A stretch of 64,000 bases of DNA, taken from NCBI RefSeq assembly GCF_003863335.1, contig NZ_RRAZ01000016.1:50931-114930 (forward strand), read 5' to 3'. Origin of the DNA: Falsigemmobacter faecalis (GTDB lineage: Bacteria > Pseudomonadota > Alphaproteobacteria > Rhodobacterales > Rhodobacteraceae). The position numbers and the translations under genes are program-made. Under the pieces are notes generated by a model, which was given only the letters and a program-made list of their open reading frames with translations, was not told the origin of the DNA and did not search any database. Shown here piece by piece: positions 8,331-17,630 of the stretch (position 1 is the stretch's first letter; each line of letters opens with the position of its first letter).

Positions 8331-11300
8331 ATGATGCCCGATGATCTGCACGCCATCGCCCGGGCCGACACCCCCGGCCTGATCCTGCATCCCGTCCTCG
8401 CGACAAAGGTCAATTTTGCCACCGCCCAGAACGGCGTGGCGGTCATTAAGCGTCTCTCAATCGAAAACCCCGGCCCCGATCCGGTCGCCGGCCTGCGCCT
8501 CACGCTAACGGCAAGCCCCGCGATCTTTCGCGAAAAGACCTGGACAATCGACCGGATCGCGGCGGGCACCACGCTCAATCTGAGTGACCTTGAAACCCCG
8601 CTCGACAATGCCCTCCTCGGCGGGCTCGATGAGGCGGAGATCGGCCAGATCGCCTTTCGCCTCAGCGCGGCGGGTCTGGAGGAAGTGACCGCCCCCCACC
8701 CCATTGAGATGCTGGCGCGCGACGAATGGGGCGGGCTGGCCGAGATGGATAATATTCTCGCGGCCTTCGTCTCTCCCAATCAGCCCATGGTCGCCCGCCT
8801 TCTGAAAGAGGCATCACAGCTTCTGGAGGCCGCAGGCCAGTCCGGCGCGATGAGCGGCTATCAGTCGAAAGATCCGCTGCGGGTCTGGATGATGGCGGGC
8901 GCAATCTGGTCGGCGGCGACCGGGCTGGGGCTGACCTATGCCGTGCCCCCCGCCTCTTTTGAACGCAACGGACAAAAGGTTCGCGACCCGGACCGGATCG
9001 TCTCGGAAGGACTGGCCACCTGCCTCGACAGCACCCTGCTGCTGGCCGCCGCTTTTGAAGCTGCCGGTCTGAACACCGCGGTCCTGTTCTCACAGGGCCA
9101 TGCCTGGGTGGGTGTCTGGCTGGTGCAGAAAGATTTCGGCCGCCTCGTTGAGCCGGATGTGGTCACCGTCCGCAAAGCGGTCGTGGCGCGCGAATTCGTG
9201 ACGCTGGAGACGACGCTTTTGACAAAGCGCCCTGGCATCGGCTTTGAAGAGGCGGTGCAGACCGGCCGCGATCACCTGTCTGAGGCGCGGGAGAGTGAAT
9301 TCATTCAGCTGGTGGATATCAACCGCGCCCGGGCGGCCCGCATCCGCCCGCTCGCCAGTCACCGCGCCCAGGAGAGCGCCGCGACCGGGCAGATCAGCGC
9401 CGCGCCTGCCGCTTTGCCACGCCCGCTGGATCTGGGGCTGCTGCCGGGGGAAATGGTGGATGAGACCCCCGCCACCCCGCTTGGCCGGGTGGAGCGCTGG
9501 CAGCGCAAACTGCTGGATCTCTCGCTCGGCAACCGCCTGCTGAATTTCAAAGATACCCGGGGCGCGATCGCCATGGTCTGCCCGGATATTTCCGCAACCG
9601 AAGACCGTCTTGCCAATGGCGAGACCTTCCGGCTGCTGGCGCTGAAAGATGAGAACGCGGTCTCGGGCCGCGATGTGCCCGCCGAAGAGGCCCGGCAGAT
9701 TGAGCAGGCGCTGGCGCGCGATGCTCTGGCACGCGGGCAGATCCCGGTGCCGCTGACCGCCCGCGAGATGATCAACCGGCTGACTGAGCTTTACCGCAAA
9801 GCCCGCAGCGATCTGGCAGAGGGCGGCACCAACACCCTCTTTCTTGCCGTCGGATTTCTGCGCTGGAAGCGCACCGGGGGGGACAGCCGGTCTTACCGCG
9901 CGCCGCTGCTGCTGCTGCCGGTGCGGCTTGAGCGGCGCTCGGCGCAGTCGGAATTCCGCCTGAGCCAGCTGGAAGATGAGGTGCGGATCAACTCGACCCT
10001 GCTGGAGATGCTGAAGCGCGATTTTGAACTGCGCCTGCCGGAGCTGGAGGGCGAGTTGCCGCGTGACGCCAGCGGGCTTGATATCGCCCGCATCATGGAG
10101 ATCCTGCGCCAGCGGGTGCGCGATGTCGCGGGCTTTGAGATCGTTGAGGAATTCGCCCTCTCCACCTTTTCATTCGCGAAATATCTGATGTGGAAAGATC
10201 TGGTCGACCGCACGGGCTCGCTGCGCGAAAGCCCCATGGTCGCCCATCTGATCGACACCCCCGCCGAGGCTTTTGCCGGGGCCGGGACCGCCATGCCGCG
10301 CCCCTCAGATATCGACCGCAAACATGCGCCGGGCGATCTTCTGGCGCCGCTTCCCGCCGACAGCTCGCAACTCGCCGCTGTGCTCGCGGCGGCTGCGGGG
10401 CGGGATTTCGTGCTGATCGGCCCGCCCGGCACCGGCAAAAGCCAGACCATCACCAATATCATCGCAGACCAGCTGGGCCGCGGCCGGACGGTCCTTTTTG
10501 TGGCCGAAAAATCCGCCGCCCTTGATGTCGTGCACCGCCGTCTTGAGCGGCACGGGCTGGGCCATGCGGTGCTGGAGCTGCATTCCAATAAAGCCGACCG
10601 CAAAAGCGTGCTGACGCAGCTTGGCCGCTCCTGGGACCGCGCCACCTCGGCTCAGGCCGAGGACTGGATCCGGGTCTCAGAGGATCTTCGGCTGACCCGC
10701 GATCAGCTGAACGCCTATGTCGACGCGCTGCACCGCCCCGGCACCCAGGGCTTCAGCGTCTATCAGGCCATCGGCCGCTGCGCCGGACCCGCGCCGGGCT
10801 TTGCGCTGCGCTTTGAGAACAAAGACTGCCATGATCCGGCGGGCTGGCACCGGCTGTGCAACCTGGCCCGGGAGCTTGGTGAAAGGCACCGCATCGTCGC
10901 CGACCTCGATCAGGGCGGGCCGCTGTCGCTGCTCGATCAGGGCGAGTGGTCCTTTGGCTGGCAGGACCGCTGTCTGGCCGCCGCCCGGGCTTTGCGGGAG
11001 GCGCGCCAAAGTGCGGCGGATGCGCTTCAGGCGCTGGCCACAGGGCTGGGCCTGTCGTCGGGTCCCGCAGCAGAGGCGGATGCCGCGGCGGCCCTGACAT
11101 GGCTGGCAGAGCAGCGGCTGAACCGGCCGGGCATTGCGCCTGAGGCCCTGAAGGATCCGGCAGCCGCAACCGCCGCCCTCGACGGTCTGACAAACGGGCT
11201 GGAGCGCGCGGCCCAGGCGCGGGCCGCGCTCGCAGCGCAGTATCCTGATGAGGGGCTGGACGGGATGCCGCTCGACGCGCTGGAGCTGCAGTGGCGTGAG

Positions 11301-14300
11301 GCGCAGAGCCGATCCTGGCCCTTTGCCGGAATGGCACAGAAAAAGCTGCGCCGCCTGTTGCAAAGCTACGCCCTGTCAGGGACCTGCGAGCCGACAAGCG
11401 ATCTGGCCGCGCTGAAAAAGCTGCTGCAGGCGCGCCGGGACATCGCAGCCTCGCCGCTGCGTCCGCTGCCGGGGTTTGCACAGGAGGCGAGCGATATCGC
11501 CCGCCTGCGCTCAGAACTGGAGGCCGCTGCAGAGTTCCTGGCGCTAGAGCGCCATCTGCGCGCCGCCGGTCTGCCCGAGACCCTGCCTGAGACCTACCGC
11601 GGAGAGCTGTCGCGCGCCTCGGGCGGTCTCTTCGCCCCGCTTTTGCAGGCGGTCAGCCAGACCGCCCAAGCCGCAGCCGCAGCCCAGGCGGACTTCACAG
11701 CGACCGGCGGCGCCCCGGCGCAGGGCCGCGAAGATCTGCTGAGCGGGCTGGAGCCGCTGCAGCACCGCTTTGGCGACTGGCTGAAATGGCGCAGCTCGCG
11801 CGCAAAAGCCATCGGCGCGGGCCTTCAGCCCCTCGTGCTGGCCCTTGAGGACGGGCAGCCCCTGGCCGATACCACCCGCGCCTTTGAGCAGGCCTATATG
11901 GGCTGGTGGCTGCGCCTTGCGATGGACGCCGAACCCATGCTGCGCGGCTTTGCGCATTGGCAGCATGACGCCCTGATCCGCCGGTTCCGCGAGCTTGATG
12001 ATGCCCTGGCCGGTCTCGCCTCGGGAGAGGTGATGCGGCGGCTGGGCAATGATCTGCCGCTGCGCGATTCCGTGCCGCGCGCCTCTGAGCTGGGCGGCCT
12101 GCGCCATCAGCTTGGCCTGCAGCGGCCCACTAAAGCGATCCGCACGCTGATCGGCGATATGCCGGGAAGTTTCACAAAACTTGCCCCCTGTGTGCTCATG
12201 TCGCCGCTGTCGGTGGCGCAATATCTTCCCGCCGGTCAGGCGCAGTTTGATCTGGTGATCTTTGATGAGGCCTCGCAGATCTCCACCTGGGATGCGATCG
12301 GCGCGATTGCGCGCGGGCGGCAGGCCATCATCGTCGGAGACCCAAAGCAGCTGCCGCCGACGAATTTCTTTGGCCGCAGCGACGAGGGCGCGGAGGACGG
12401 CGCAGAGATCGCCGAGTATGAAAAGGACATGCCCTCGATCCTCGATGAGGTGGCCGCCGCGGGCATTCCGACCCATCGGCTGAACTGGCACTACCGCAGC
12501 CGCGATGAGGCGCTGATCGCCTTTTCAAACCATTTTTACTACGATGGCGGGCTGGTGACCTTCCCCTCCCCTCTCTCCGGCAGCGAGGCGGTCCGGCTGC
12601 ACCGGGTTCAGGGCGTCTATCAGCGGGCAAAGGGCTCCACCAACCCAGAGGAGGCGCGGGCGATCACCGCCTTCATCCGCAAACGCCTCGAAGCCTGGCT
12701 GAAGCGGCCCGAGGCGGCGCGCCCCACCCTCGGCGTCATCACCTTTAACGTGCAGCAGCAAGGGCTTATCCTTGATCTTCTGGACGCGGAGCGAAAGGCC
12801 AACCCCGCGCTTGAGTGGTTCTTCTCAGATGATCGTGAAGAGCCTTTGATCGTCAAAAACCTTGAGAATATTCAGGGCGATGAGCGCGATGTCATGCTGT
12901 TTTCGATCACCTTCGGCCCGGATCAGGCCGGGAAGATCACCATGAATTTTGGCGCCATGAACAAAGACGGCGGCGAAAAACGCCTCAATGTGGCCGTGAC
13001 CCGCGCGCGGGCAGAGCTGCATGTGTTCGCCTCGCTCAGCGCCGATCAGATCGACACCAGCCGCACAGCGGCGCGGGGGGTTGCGGACCTCAAAGCTTTC
13101 CTCGACTTTGCAGCCCGGGGCAGCGTGGCGCTTGCGGCGCAGGATAGCGGCTCCGCCGGCCCCGCGGATTCGCCTTTCGAAGAGGCCGTCAGAGAGGCTC
13201 TGCGCGCGAAAGGCTGGGACGTTCACAGCCAGATCGGCGTTTCGGGGTTTCGGATCGATCTCGGCGTGCGGCACCCGGATCACGCCGGCGCCTGGCTGGC
13301 CGGCGTGGAATGCGATGGGGCGCGCTATCACTCCTCAGCGACCGCGCGCGACCGCGACCGCATCCGCCAGGCGGTGCTGGAGGGGCTGGGCTGGACCATC
13401 CTGCGGATCTGGTCGACCGACTGGTTCCGCGCCCCTGAGGCCACGCTTCAGCGGGTCTGTGACCGCCTCGCGGAATGTCTGACGGCAGACCGCGCAACCC
13501 GCGCAGCCGCCGCAGCCTCTGAGGCAGAAAGCGCCGTTCCTGACTCCCCGGCCGCATCCGAGGCTGACACCCTGTCTCCGCCGCTTCAGCCAGAGCGTGC
13601 GTCCCAGGCCCCCGCCAGAGAATCTGAGGTGGAAAGCGCCGCCCCGGACCTCCCGAAAGCCTCGCCGGCATCCGAGGCCGAGACCCTGTCTCCGCCGCCT
13701 CAGCCAGAGCGCGCAGCCCACGCCTCCGCCAGGGAAGCTGAGGCGGAAAACTCCGCCCCTGACCTCCCGAAAGCCTCGCCCGCATCCGGGGCCGATACCC
13801 TGTCTCCCCCGCTTCGGCCAAAGCGCGCAGCCCACGCCTCCGCCAGGGAAGCTGAGGTGGAAAGCGCCGCCGCTGACATCCCGACAGCCCCGCCCCCGTC
13901 CGAGGCCGGGGACGGCACCCCTGCCCTCGCTCATTGCGGTCCGTCAGGGCCCGAGGGCGGATCTGTCCCGCCGGGGACTGCGGCCCTTTCTGATGGCGAA
14001 GTCCACCCGGCGCCGATCCCTGAGCCGGAGCGTTTCTTTGATGCCGCCTATACGCCGCAGCTGACAGCGCTGATGGCCGCGGTTGTCGCCTCACAGGGAC
14101 CACTCCCGGAAGCGACGCTCGCGCGCAAAATCTCGCAGCTTCACGGCTGGCAGCGCACCGGGGCGCGCATTCAGGCGCGCATTGCCTCTCTGCAGGGGGT
14201 TTTTGACACCAGCGATGAGGGAGGGGCCGCCTTTTTGTGGACCCCTGGCAGCCTCAGCGACCGGGTGCCCTTTAAAGGTCTGCAGGACCGCGCGCTGCGG

Positions 14301-14507
14301 GAGGTGTCCCGCGCCGAGATTGCCGAGCTGATCGACCGGCACGCCGCACGGATCGCTGCAGCAGAGGACCCCGACCTTGAACTGGCGCGGCTTATGGGGA
14401 TCTCCCGCCTCACGCGGGATGCGAGAGACTACCTCAGCTCCTGCCGCGCCTGGCGCGGGATCGCCGCCCCGACCGCCGCAGAAGACCAGCATCACGCCGA
14501 ACATTAA
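8331..14507 (+). CDS. DUF4011 / SF1 helicase / Vsr-like nuclease / DUF3320 giant protein
   Basis: 2058-aa multidomain protein. About residues 220-270 hold a transglutaminase-like Cys...His arrangement (TCLDSTLLLAA... SQGHAWVGVWL). DUF4011 follows near 385 (RWQRKLLDLSLGNRLLNFK). A superfamily 1 helicase has Walker A IGPPGTGKSQT (about 697), a long insert, then VIFDEASQIS (about 1309), GDPKQLPP, HYRSR, ENIQGDERDV and NVAVTRAR. A Vsr/MTES_1575-type endonuclease spans about 1612-1710 (FEEAVREAL, FRIDLGV, GVECDGARYHSS). An acidic Pro/Ala repeat linker is followed by a DUF3320-like C-terminus (about 1890-2040). From memory, single proteins with DUF4011-helicase-Vsr architecture have been reported as antiphage systems (hhe); here it is coupled to an SbcCD-like pair, which favours a DNA-end processing or defence complex. 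AGAGAG precedes the ATG. Confidence 0.87.
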   Translation: MMPDDLHAIARADTPGLILHPVLATKVNFATAQNGVAVIKRLSIENPGPDPVAGLRLTLTASPAIFREKTWTIDRIAAGTTLNLSDLETPLDNALLGGLDEAEIGQIAFRLSAAGLEEVTAPHPIEMLARDEWGGLAEMDNILAAFVSPNQPMVARLLKEASQLLEAAGQSGAMSGYQSKDPLRVWMMAGAIWSAATGLGLTYAVPPASFERNGQKVRDPDRIVSEGLATCLDSTLLLAAAFEAAGLNTAVLFSQGHAWVGVWLVQKDFGRLVEPDVVTVRKAVVAREFVTLETTLLTKRPGIGFEEAVQTGRDHLSEARESEFIQLVDINRARAARIRPLASHRAQESAATGQISAAPAALPRPLDLGLLPGEMVDETPATPLGRVERWQRKLLDLSLGNRLLNFKDTRGAIAMVCPDISATEDRLANGETFRLLALKDENAVSGRDVPAEEARQIEQALARDALARGQIPVPLTAREMINRLTELYRKARSDLAEGGTNTLFLAVGFLRWKRTGGDSRSYRAPLLLLPVRLERRSAQSEFRLSQLEDEVRINSTLLEMLKRDFELRLPELEGELPRDASGLDIARIMEILRQRVRDVAGFEIVEEFALSTFSFAKYLMWKDLVDRTGSLRESPMVAHLIDTPAEAFAGAGTAMPRPSDIDRKHAPGDLLAPLPADSSQLAAVLAAAAGRDFVLIGPPGTGKSQTITNIIADQLGRGRTVLFVAEKSAALDVVHRRLERHGLGHAVLELHSNKADRKSVLTQLGRSWDRATSAQAEDWIRVSEDLRLTRDQLNAYVDALHRPGTQGFSVYQAIGRCAGPAPGFALRFENKDCHDPAGWHRLCNLARELGERHRIVADLDQGGPLSLLDQGEWSFGWQDRCLAAARALREARQSAADALQALATGLGLSSGPAAEADAAAALTWLAEQRLNRPGIAPEALKDPAAATAALDGLTNGLERAAQARAALAAQYPDEGLDGMPLDALELQWREAQSRSWPFAGMAQKKLRRLLQSYALSGTCEPTSDLAALKKLLQARRDIAASPLRPLPGFAQEASDIARLRSELEAAAEFLALERHLRAAGLPETLPETYRGELSRASGGLFAPLLQAVSQTAQAAAAAQADFTATGGAPAQGREDLLSGLEPLQHRFGDWLKWRSSRAKAIGAGLQPLVLALEDGQPLADTTRAFEQAYMGWWLRLAMDAEPMLRGFAHWQHDALIRRFRELDDALAGLASGEVMRRLGNDLPLRDSVPRASELGGLRHQLGLQRPTKAIRTLIGDMPGSFTKLAPCVLMSPLSVAQYLPAGQAQFDLVIFDEASQISTWDAIGAIARGRQAIIVGDPKQLPPTNFFGRSDEGAEDGAEIAEYEKDMPSILDEVAAAGIPTHRLNWHYRSRDEALIAFSNHFYYDGGLVTFPSPLSGSEAVRLHRVQGVYQRAKGSTNPEEARAITAFIRKRLEAWLKRPEAARPTLGVITFNVQQQGLILDLLDAERKANPALEWFFSDDREEPLIVKNLENIQGDERDVMLFSITFGPDQAGKITMNFGAMNKDGGEKRLNVAVTRARAELHVFASLSADQIDTSRTAARGVADLKAFLDFAARGSVALAAQDSGSAGPADSPFEEAVREALRAKGWDVHSQIGVSGFRIDLGVRHPDHAGAWLAGVECDGARYHSSATARDRDRIRQAVLEGLGWTILRIWSTDWFRAPEATLQRVCDRLAECLTADRATRAAAAASEAESAVPDSPAASEADTLSPPLQPERASQAPARESEVESAAPDLPKASPASEAETLSPPPQPERAAHASAREAEAENSAPDLPKASPASGADTLSPPLRPKRAAHASAREAEVESAAADIPTAPPPSEAGDGTPALAHCGPSGPEGGSVPPGTAALSDGEVHPAPIPEPERFFDAAYTPQLTALMAAVVASQGPLPEATLARKISQLHGWQRTGARIQARIASLQGVFDTSDEGGAAFLWTPGSLSDRVPFKGLQDRALREVSRAEIAELIDRHAARIAAAEDPDLELARLMGISRLTRDARDYLSSCRAWRGIAAPTAAEDQHHAEH
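13518..13920 (+). repeat. In-frame tandem repeats in the linker of the DUF4011 helicase
   Basis: Four imperfect direct repeats start with GAGG(T/C)GGAAA-like bases at 13521, 13626, 13740 and 13854, so the periods are 105, 114 and 114 nt (35, 38, 38 codons). Each encodes an E-x-E-S/N-A-P-D-x-P-K-A-S-P-A-S core followed by LSPP and a basic E/K-R-A stretch. They lie between the Vsr-like nuclease and the C-terminal DUF3320 domain and look like a disordered linker whose length can change by recombination. Confidence 0.85.
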
Positions 14508-16456
14508 CGGGTTTGATGGTTTGCCATGACGGCGTCCCGCTTTCCCTGCACCCCGCTTTGGGTGGGTGCAGGGGTGACGAAGGATATGCAGTGCAGCCTC
14601 CCCCTGTCGCCGCCGCGTGACAGAAGGCCAGCTCACCACCAGACAGAAGCCTGTTGCGATCTTCGCCATGCCGCTGACCAGCCCATCGGTGACCGTCTCT
14701 ATCTGCATCCTTTGGGGTGAGCCTGTGTCCAATGGCTCTAAACATGTGGCTTTCTCCGCCCCCGAAACACGACGCTCCGGTGCGGCTCAGGACAAGGCGG
14801 CGGTCGAAGATAATCGCTCGTCAGGTCGTGAAAGCGGATCACCAGGAGATCCTGTGGCCCCGCCCTGCCTCTCAAATTGCTCTGGTGGACCGTTCTGAAA
14901 GCCATGGTTTTGTCCGCTGAGACCGTCACAGGCGCTGAGGGCGGCCCCATAGCGCGGCAGGCGGCAGGGGCGGGCCAGGCAACCCCGGTCACTGCGGAGC
15001 TTTTCATTTGAGATCAGCAAAGAGAGCCAGACAGAACCGCTCTGCCGGGTCCCGAGGGACACTTTGCTCCCCAAAGCCCAGGCCTTCAGCCGAAGACGTT
15101 CTGCAACAGCCCCTTGCGGGGAATCCACGCCTTGCCCGGCAGCCTTCAGGATCCTGTCATAGTTCCCGGCCCTGGTGTCAATCGGGGTTCCCGGGTCGGA
15201 AAGTCCGCCACCCCCGCGCCAGGCTGGCTCTCACGCACAGTCGCTGGCGGGATGTTCTGCTCCCCCTGACTGCTGCACCTTAACCCTGCAGGATCCTTTG
15301 GCACTGACCCAGGGCGTCATGACGGGTGCAGTTCCGGTCGCGTTGGCGGTCTGCAGCCGCAGGTGAGCGGGGGGCACGGGGTTCCGTACGCATATCAGAG
15401 GCAACGCGGCCTCTCGTCGGGGCAGGGTTATGTCTGCTCTCTGCGCATTCGGGCCTGCAATCTGCATGAACGTCCATTTCACGCCCGGGGGTCGGATCCG
15501 CGCTTCAGTCGGCGGTCCGCCTTCTCCGTCACCTTCGTCAGGCGCCTCGATGAGGGCGTCTGCGCCATATTGCGAGCGCCGGTTATAAAACTCCGCAGTG
15601 CGGATCCGGGGTTGGCTGCAAAGCGCGGATACAGCCACGCCGCCCTTGGCTTCCCCCGGCGCAGGCAGGATCTGCGGTTCGGTGAGCCTGGGCCCCTTTC
15701 ATGGGGCTTTCCCCGATCAATGCCTGACGAAACCGCTTTCTTCAGACCGGATTGAGATGAGAGTGCGGGGGGGCCGCCATCCTTCTCCCGTCCCATGAAA
15801 AGATCACAGCATCAGCCCCTGAGATCAGACAGCGGGCACAACCTTCCCTGATCCGAAGCTGCCTGCCCTGCCAGTCAGCCGCGGCAGACCCTTGCGTTTG
15901 CGGCTTCAGTCTCAGTCCGGCTGTGACGATCCGGCTCAGCGCCTGTCCTGACGCTGAGAGCTTTCCCGTCCGGTGTCTGACAGCACCTGTGTCAGGCATG
16001 CAGGCGGCAAGAGCGCATCATTCGGAAGGAAAATAGCGCTCAGGAGCCGTCAGACAGGATCAGCTGCGTGGCGGCAGATGCGCCGGACCGATGGCCGGAT
16101 CTCGGAAAGGCCAATGCGCAGGATGTCACTCTGACGAAATCAGCACATCATCGCCTTTGCAGCGGCAGGTCTGATCGGCTCAGGGCATATGCCACGGATC
16201 CGCAGGCCCCCCCTCTCCGAACCGATGAAGACGGCAAGCCCGGGTGACGCCTTTCCCTGGCCCGGCGCAAACGCCTGTTCGGAGGCAAACCGCAGGCGCG
16301 CCCCTCTCACCCCCCCGGAGCCAGGATGCCGCGTCTCAGACCTGCCCGCGGATCGGGCATTGCGCTGTGTCCTGGCTGCCCCATGCCGGGCTTTTTCGGG
16401 TTGCGTCTTGCACTTCCGGGGGCGGCGGGGGATGCCTGCTGCGAAGGGAAGCCGGA
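14508..16456. other. 1.9-kb gene-free region
   Basis: No open frame here has recognisable protein content; the short frames on both strands are Arg/Pro/Ser-rich and lack ribosome sites. A hairpin with a perfect 10-bp stem, CCCTGCACCC (14544-14553) with GGGTGCAGGG (14564-14573), lies 37 nt after the DUF4011 gene. It has no T run, so it is at best a weak or Rho-assisted terminator. The remainder may be decayed accessory DNA. Confidence 0.6.
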
Positions 16457-17542
16457 ATGAGACTCACAGATTATCTTTACGGTCAGCGACCCGCCGTGGT
16501 GCTGGCGACCTATGCGCTTGGTCTGGCGGGGAGCCTGATCGCCATGGCCCTCGGGCTGCCGCTGCCGATGATGCTCGGCTCGCTGGTGGCGGTGGGGCTG
16601 GCTTCGGCGCTGGGGGTGAGGTTTTTCGGTGCGCATCCGGGCGTGCCGGAGAAATGGCGCATGGTGCTGCTGCCCATCGTCGGCACCGCGATCGGCGGCG
16701 GTGTGCCGGAAGATTTCATCGCTCAGCTGATGACCTGGTGGCCGACGGTTCTGGCGGTCTTTGTCTATGTGCCCCTGGCGCATTACCTCGGCTATCAGCT
16801 GTACCGCCGCTTCGGGCGTACCGAGCCTGCGACGGCCTATTTTGCCGCCATGCCCGGTGGCTTTATTGAAGCCATGGAGATGGGCCAGGAGCGCGGGGCT
16901 GATATGGCGATGCTCTCGATCCTGCAGTTTTTGCGGCTGATCCTGTGCATCCTTCTGGTGCCGATCCTGTTTTCGCTGATCTCGGGCCATGCGGTGGGAT
17001 CTTCGGCCGGGGTGCAGATGCCGGGATCGGCGGCCCCTCTGGGGCTGTGGGACATTGCCATCCTGGCCTTCTGCGCCATCGCGGGCTTTTTTGGTGGCCG
17101 CGCCATCGGGCTTCCGGCGGCGGTGCTGGTGGGGCCGATGGCGCTTTCGGGGATCGCTCATGCCATGGGGCTGACGGCGGCGGTGCCGCCGGGCTGGACC
17201 ATTCAGCTGACGCAGTTTGTGGTGGGCACCACGCTGGGGATGCGCTTTGCGGGCTTTGCGCTGCCGCGGATCTGGGCGGCGGTGAAGCTTTCCTTCGTCT
17301 ATATCGTCATGACGCTGGCGCTGGCGCTGATCCTTGCGCTTTTGCTGGCTCCGGCGGCGGGGCAGCCGGTCTCGGCGGTGGTGCTGGCCTTTGCGGCGGG
17401 CGGCGTGACTGAGATGGCGCTGGTGGCGATCTCGCTGAACCTTTCGGCGGTCTATGTGACGCTGCATCATGTGGTGCGGATCATCGTGACGGTCTTCTTA
17501 GGCCGTTTTGGCTGGTCACTGCTGCGCAAAGCGGCGGATTAA
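16457..17542 (+). CDS. AbrB family (ammonia monooxygenase-like) membrane protein
   Basis: 361-aa polytopic membrane protein of the COG3180 family, often misnamed AbrB regulator or putative ammonia monooxygenase; biochemical role unknown. Two similar halves of about five helices each are visible. Each half has the family's Gly-rich loop: LPLPMMLGSLVAVGLASALG early, and LPAAVLVGPMALSGIAHAMG in the second half. Other conserved pieces are YFAAMPGGFIEAMEMG and FAAGGVTEMALVAISL. The start is ATG 16457 (MRLTDYLYGQRPAVV), preceded by AAGGGAAG; the frame is open further upstream, but that part is not similar to membrane protein. It precedes the helicase gene by 88 nt. Confidence 0.88.
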   Translation: MRLTDYLYGQRPAVVLATYALGLAGSLIAMALGLPLPMMLGSLVAVGLASALGVRFFGAHPGVPEKWRMVLLPIVGTAIGGGVPEDFIAQLMTWWPTVLAVFVYVPLAHYLGYQLYRRFGRTEPATAYFAAMPGGFIEAMEMGQERGADMAMLSILQFLRLILCILLVPILFSLISGHAVGSSAGVQMPGSAAPLGLWDIAILAFCAIAGFFGGRAIGLPAAVLVGPMALSGIAHAMGLTAAVPPGWTIQLTQFVVGTTLGMRFAGFALPRIWAAVKLSFVYIVMTLALALILALLLAPAAGQPVSAVVLAFAAGGVTEMALVAISLNLSAVYVTLHHVVRIIVTVFLGRFGWSLLRKAAD

Positions 17543-17630
17543 GCGCCGCAGGTCCGGAACATTGGGGGAACGCGGGCTTCCCCTTGGCGCATGACGCGCT
17601 ATATTGGCGATAACAAGCCGGGATAAGCCA

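Noticed and set aside
15231..15638. Minus-strand frame with EFYNRRSQYG, reminiscent of an IS3-type transposase end
   Set aside because: The resemblance is limited to a few residues and the required DDE context is absent.
14526..15999. Several short frames in the gene-free stretch
   Set aside because: Arg/Pro/Ser-rich composition typical of non-coding GC-rich DNA, with no ribosome sites.
16457..17542. AbrB-named transcriptional regulator
   Set aside because: The protein is entirely hydrophobic helices with no DNA-binding domain; the regulator name is inherited and misleading.
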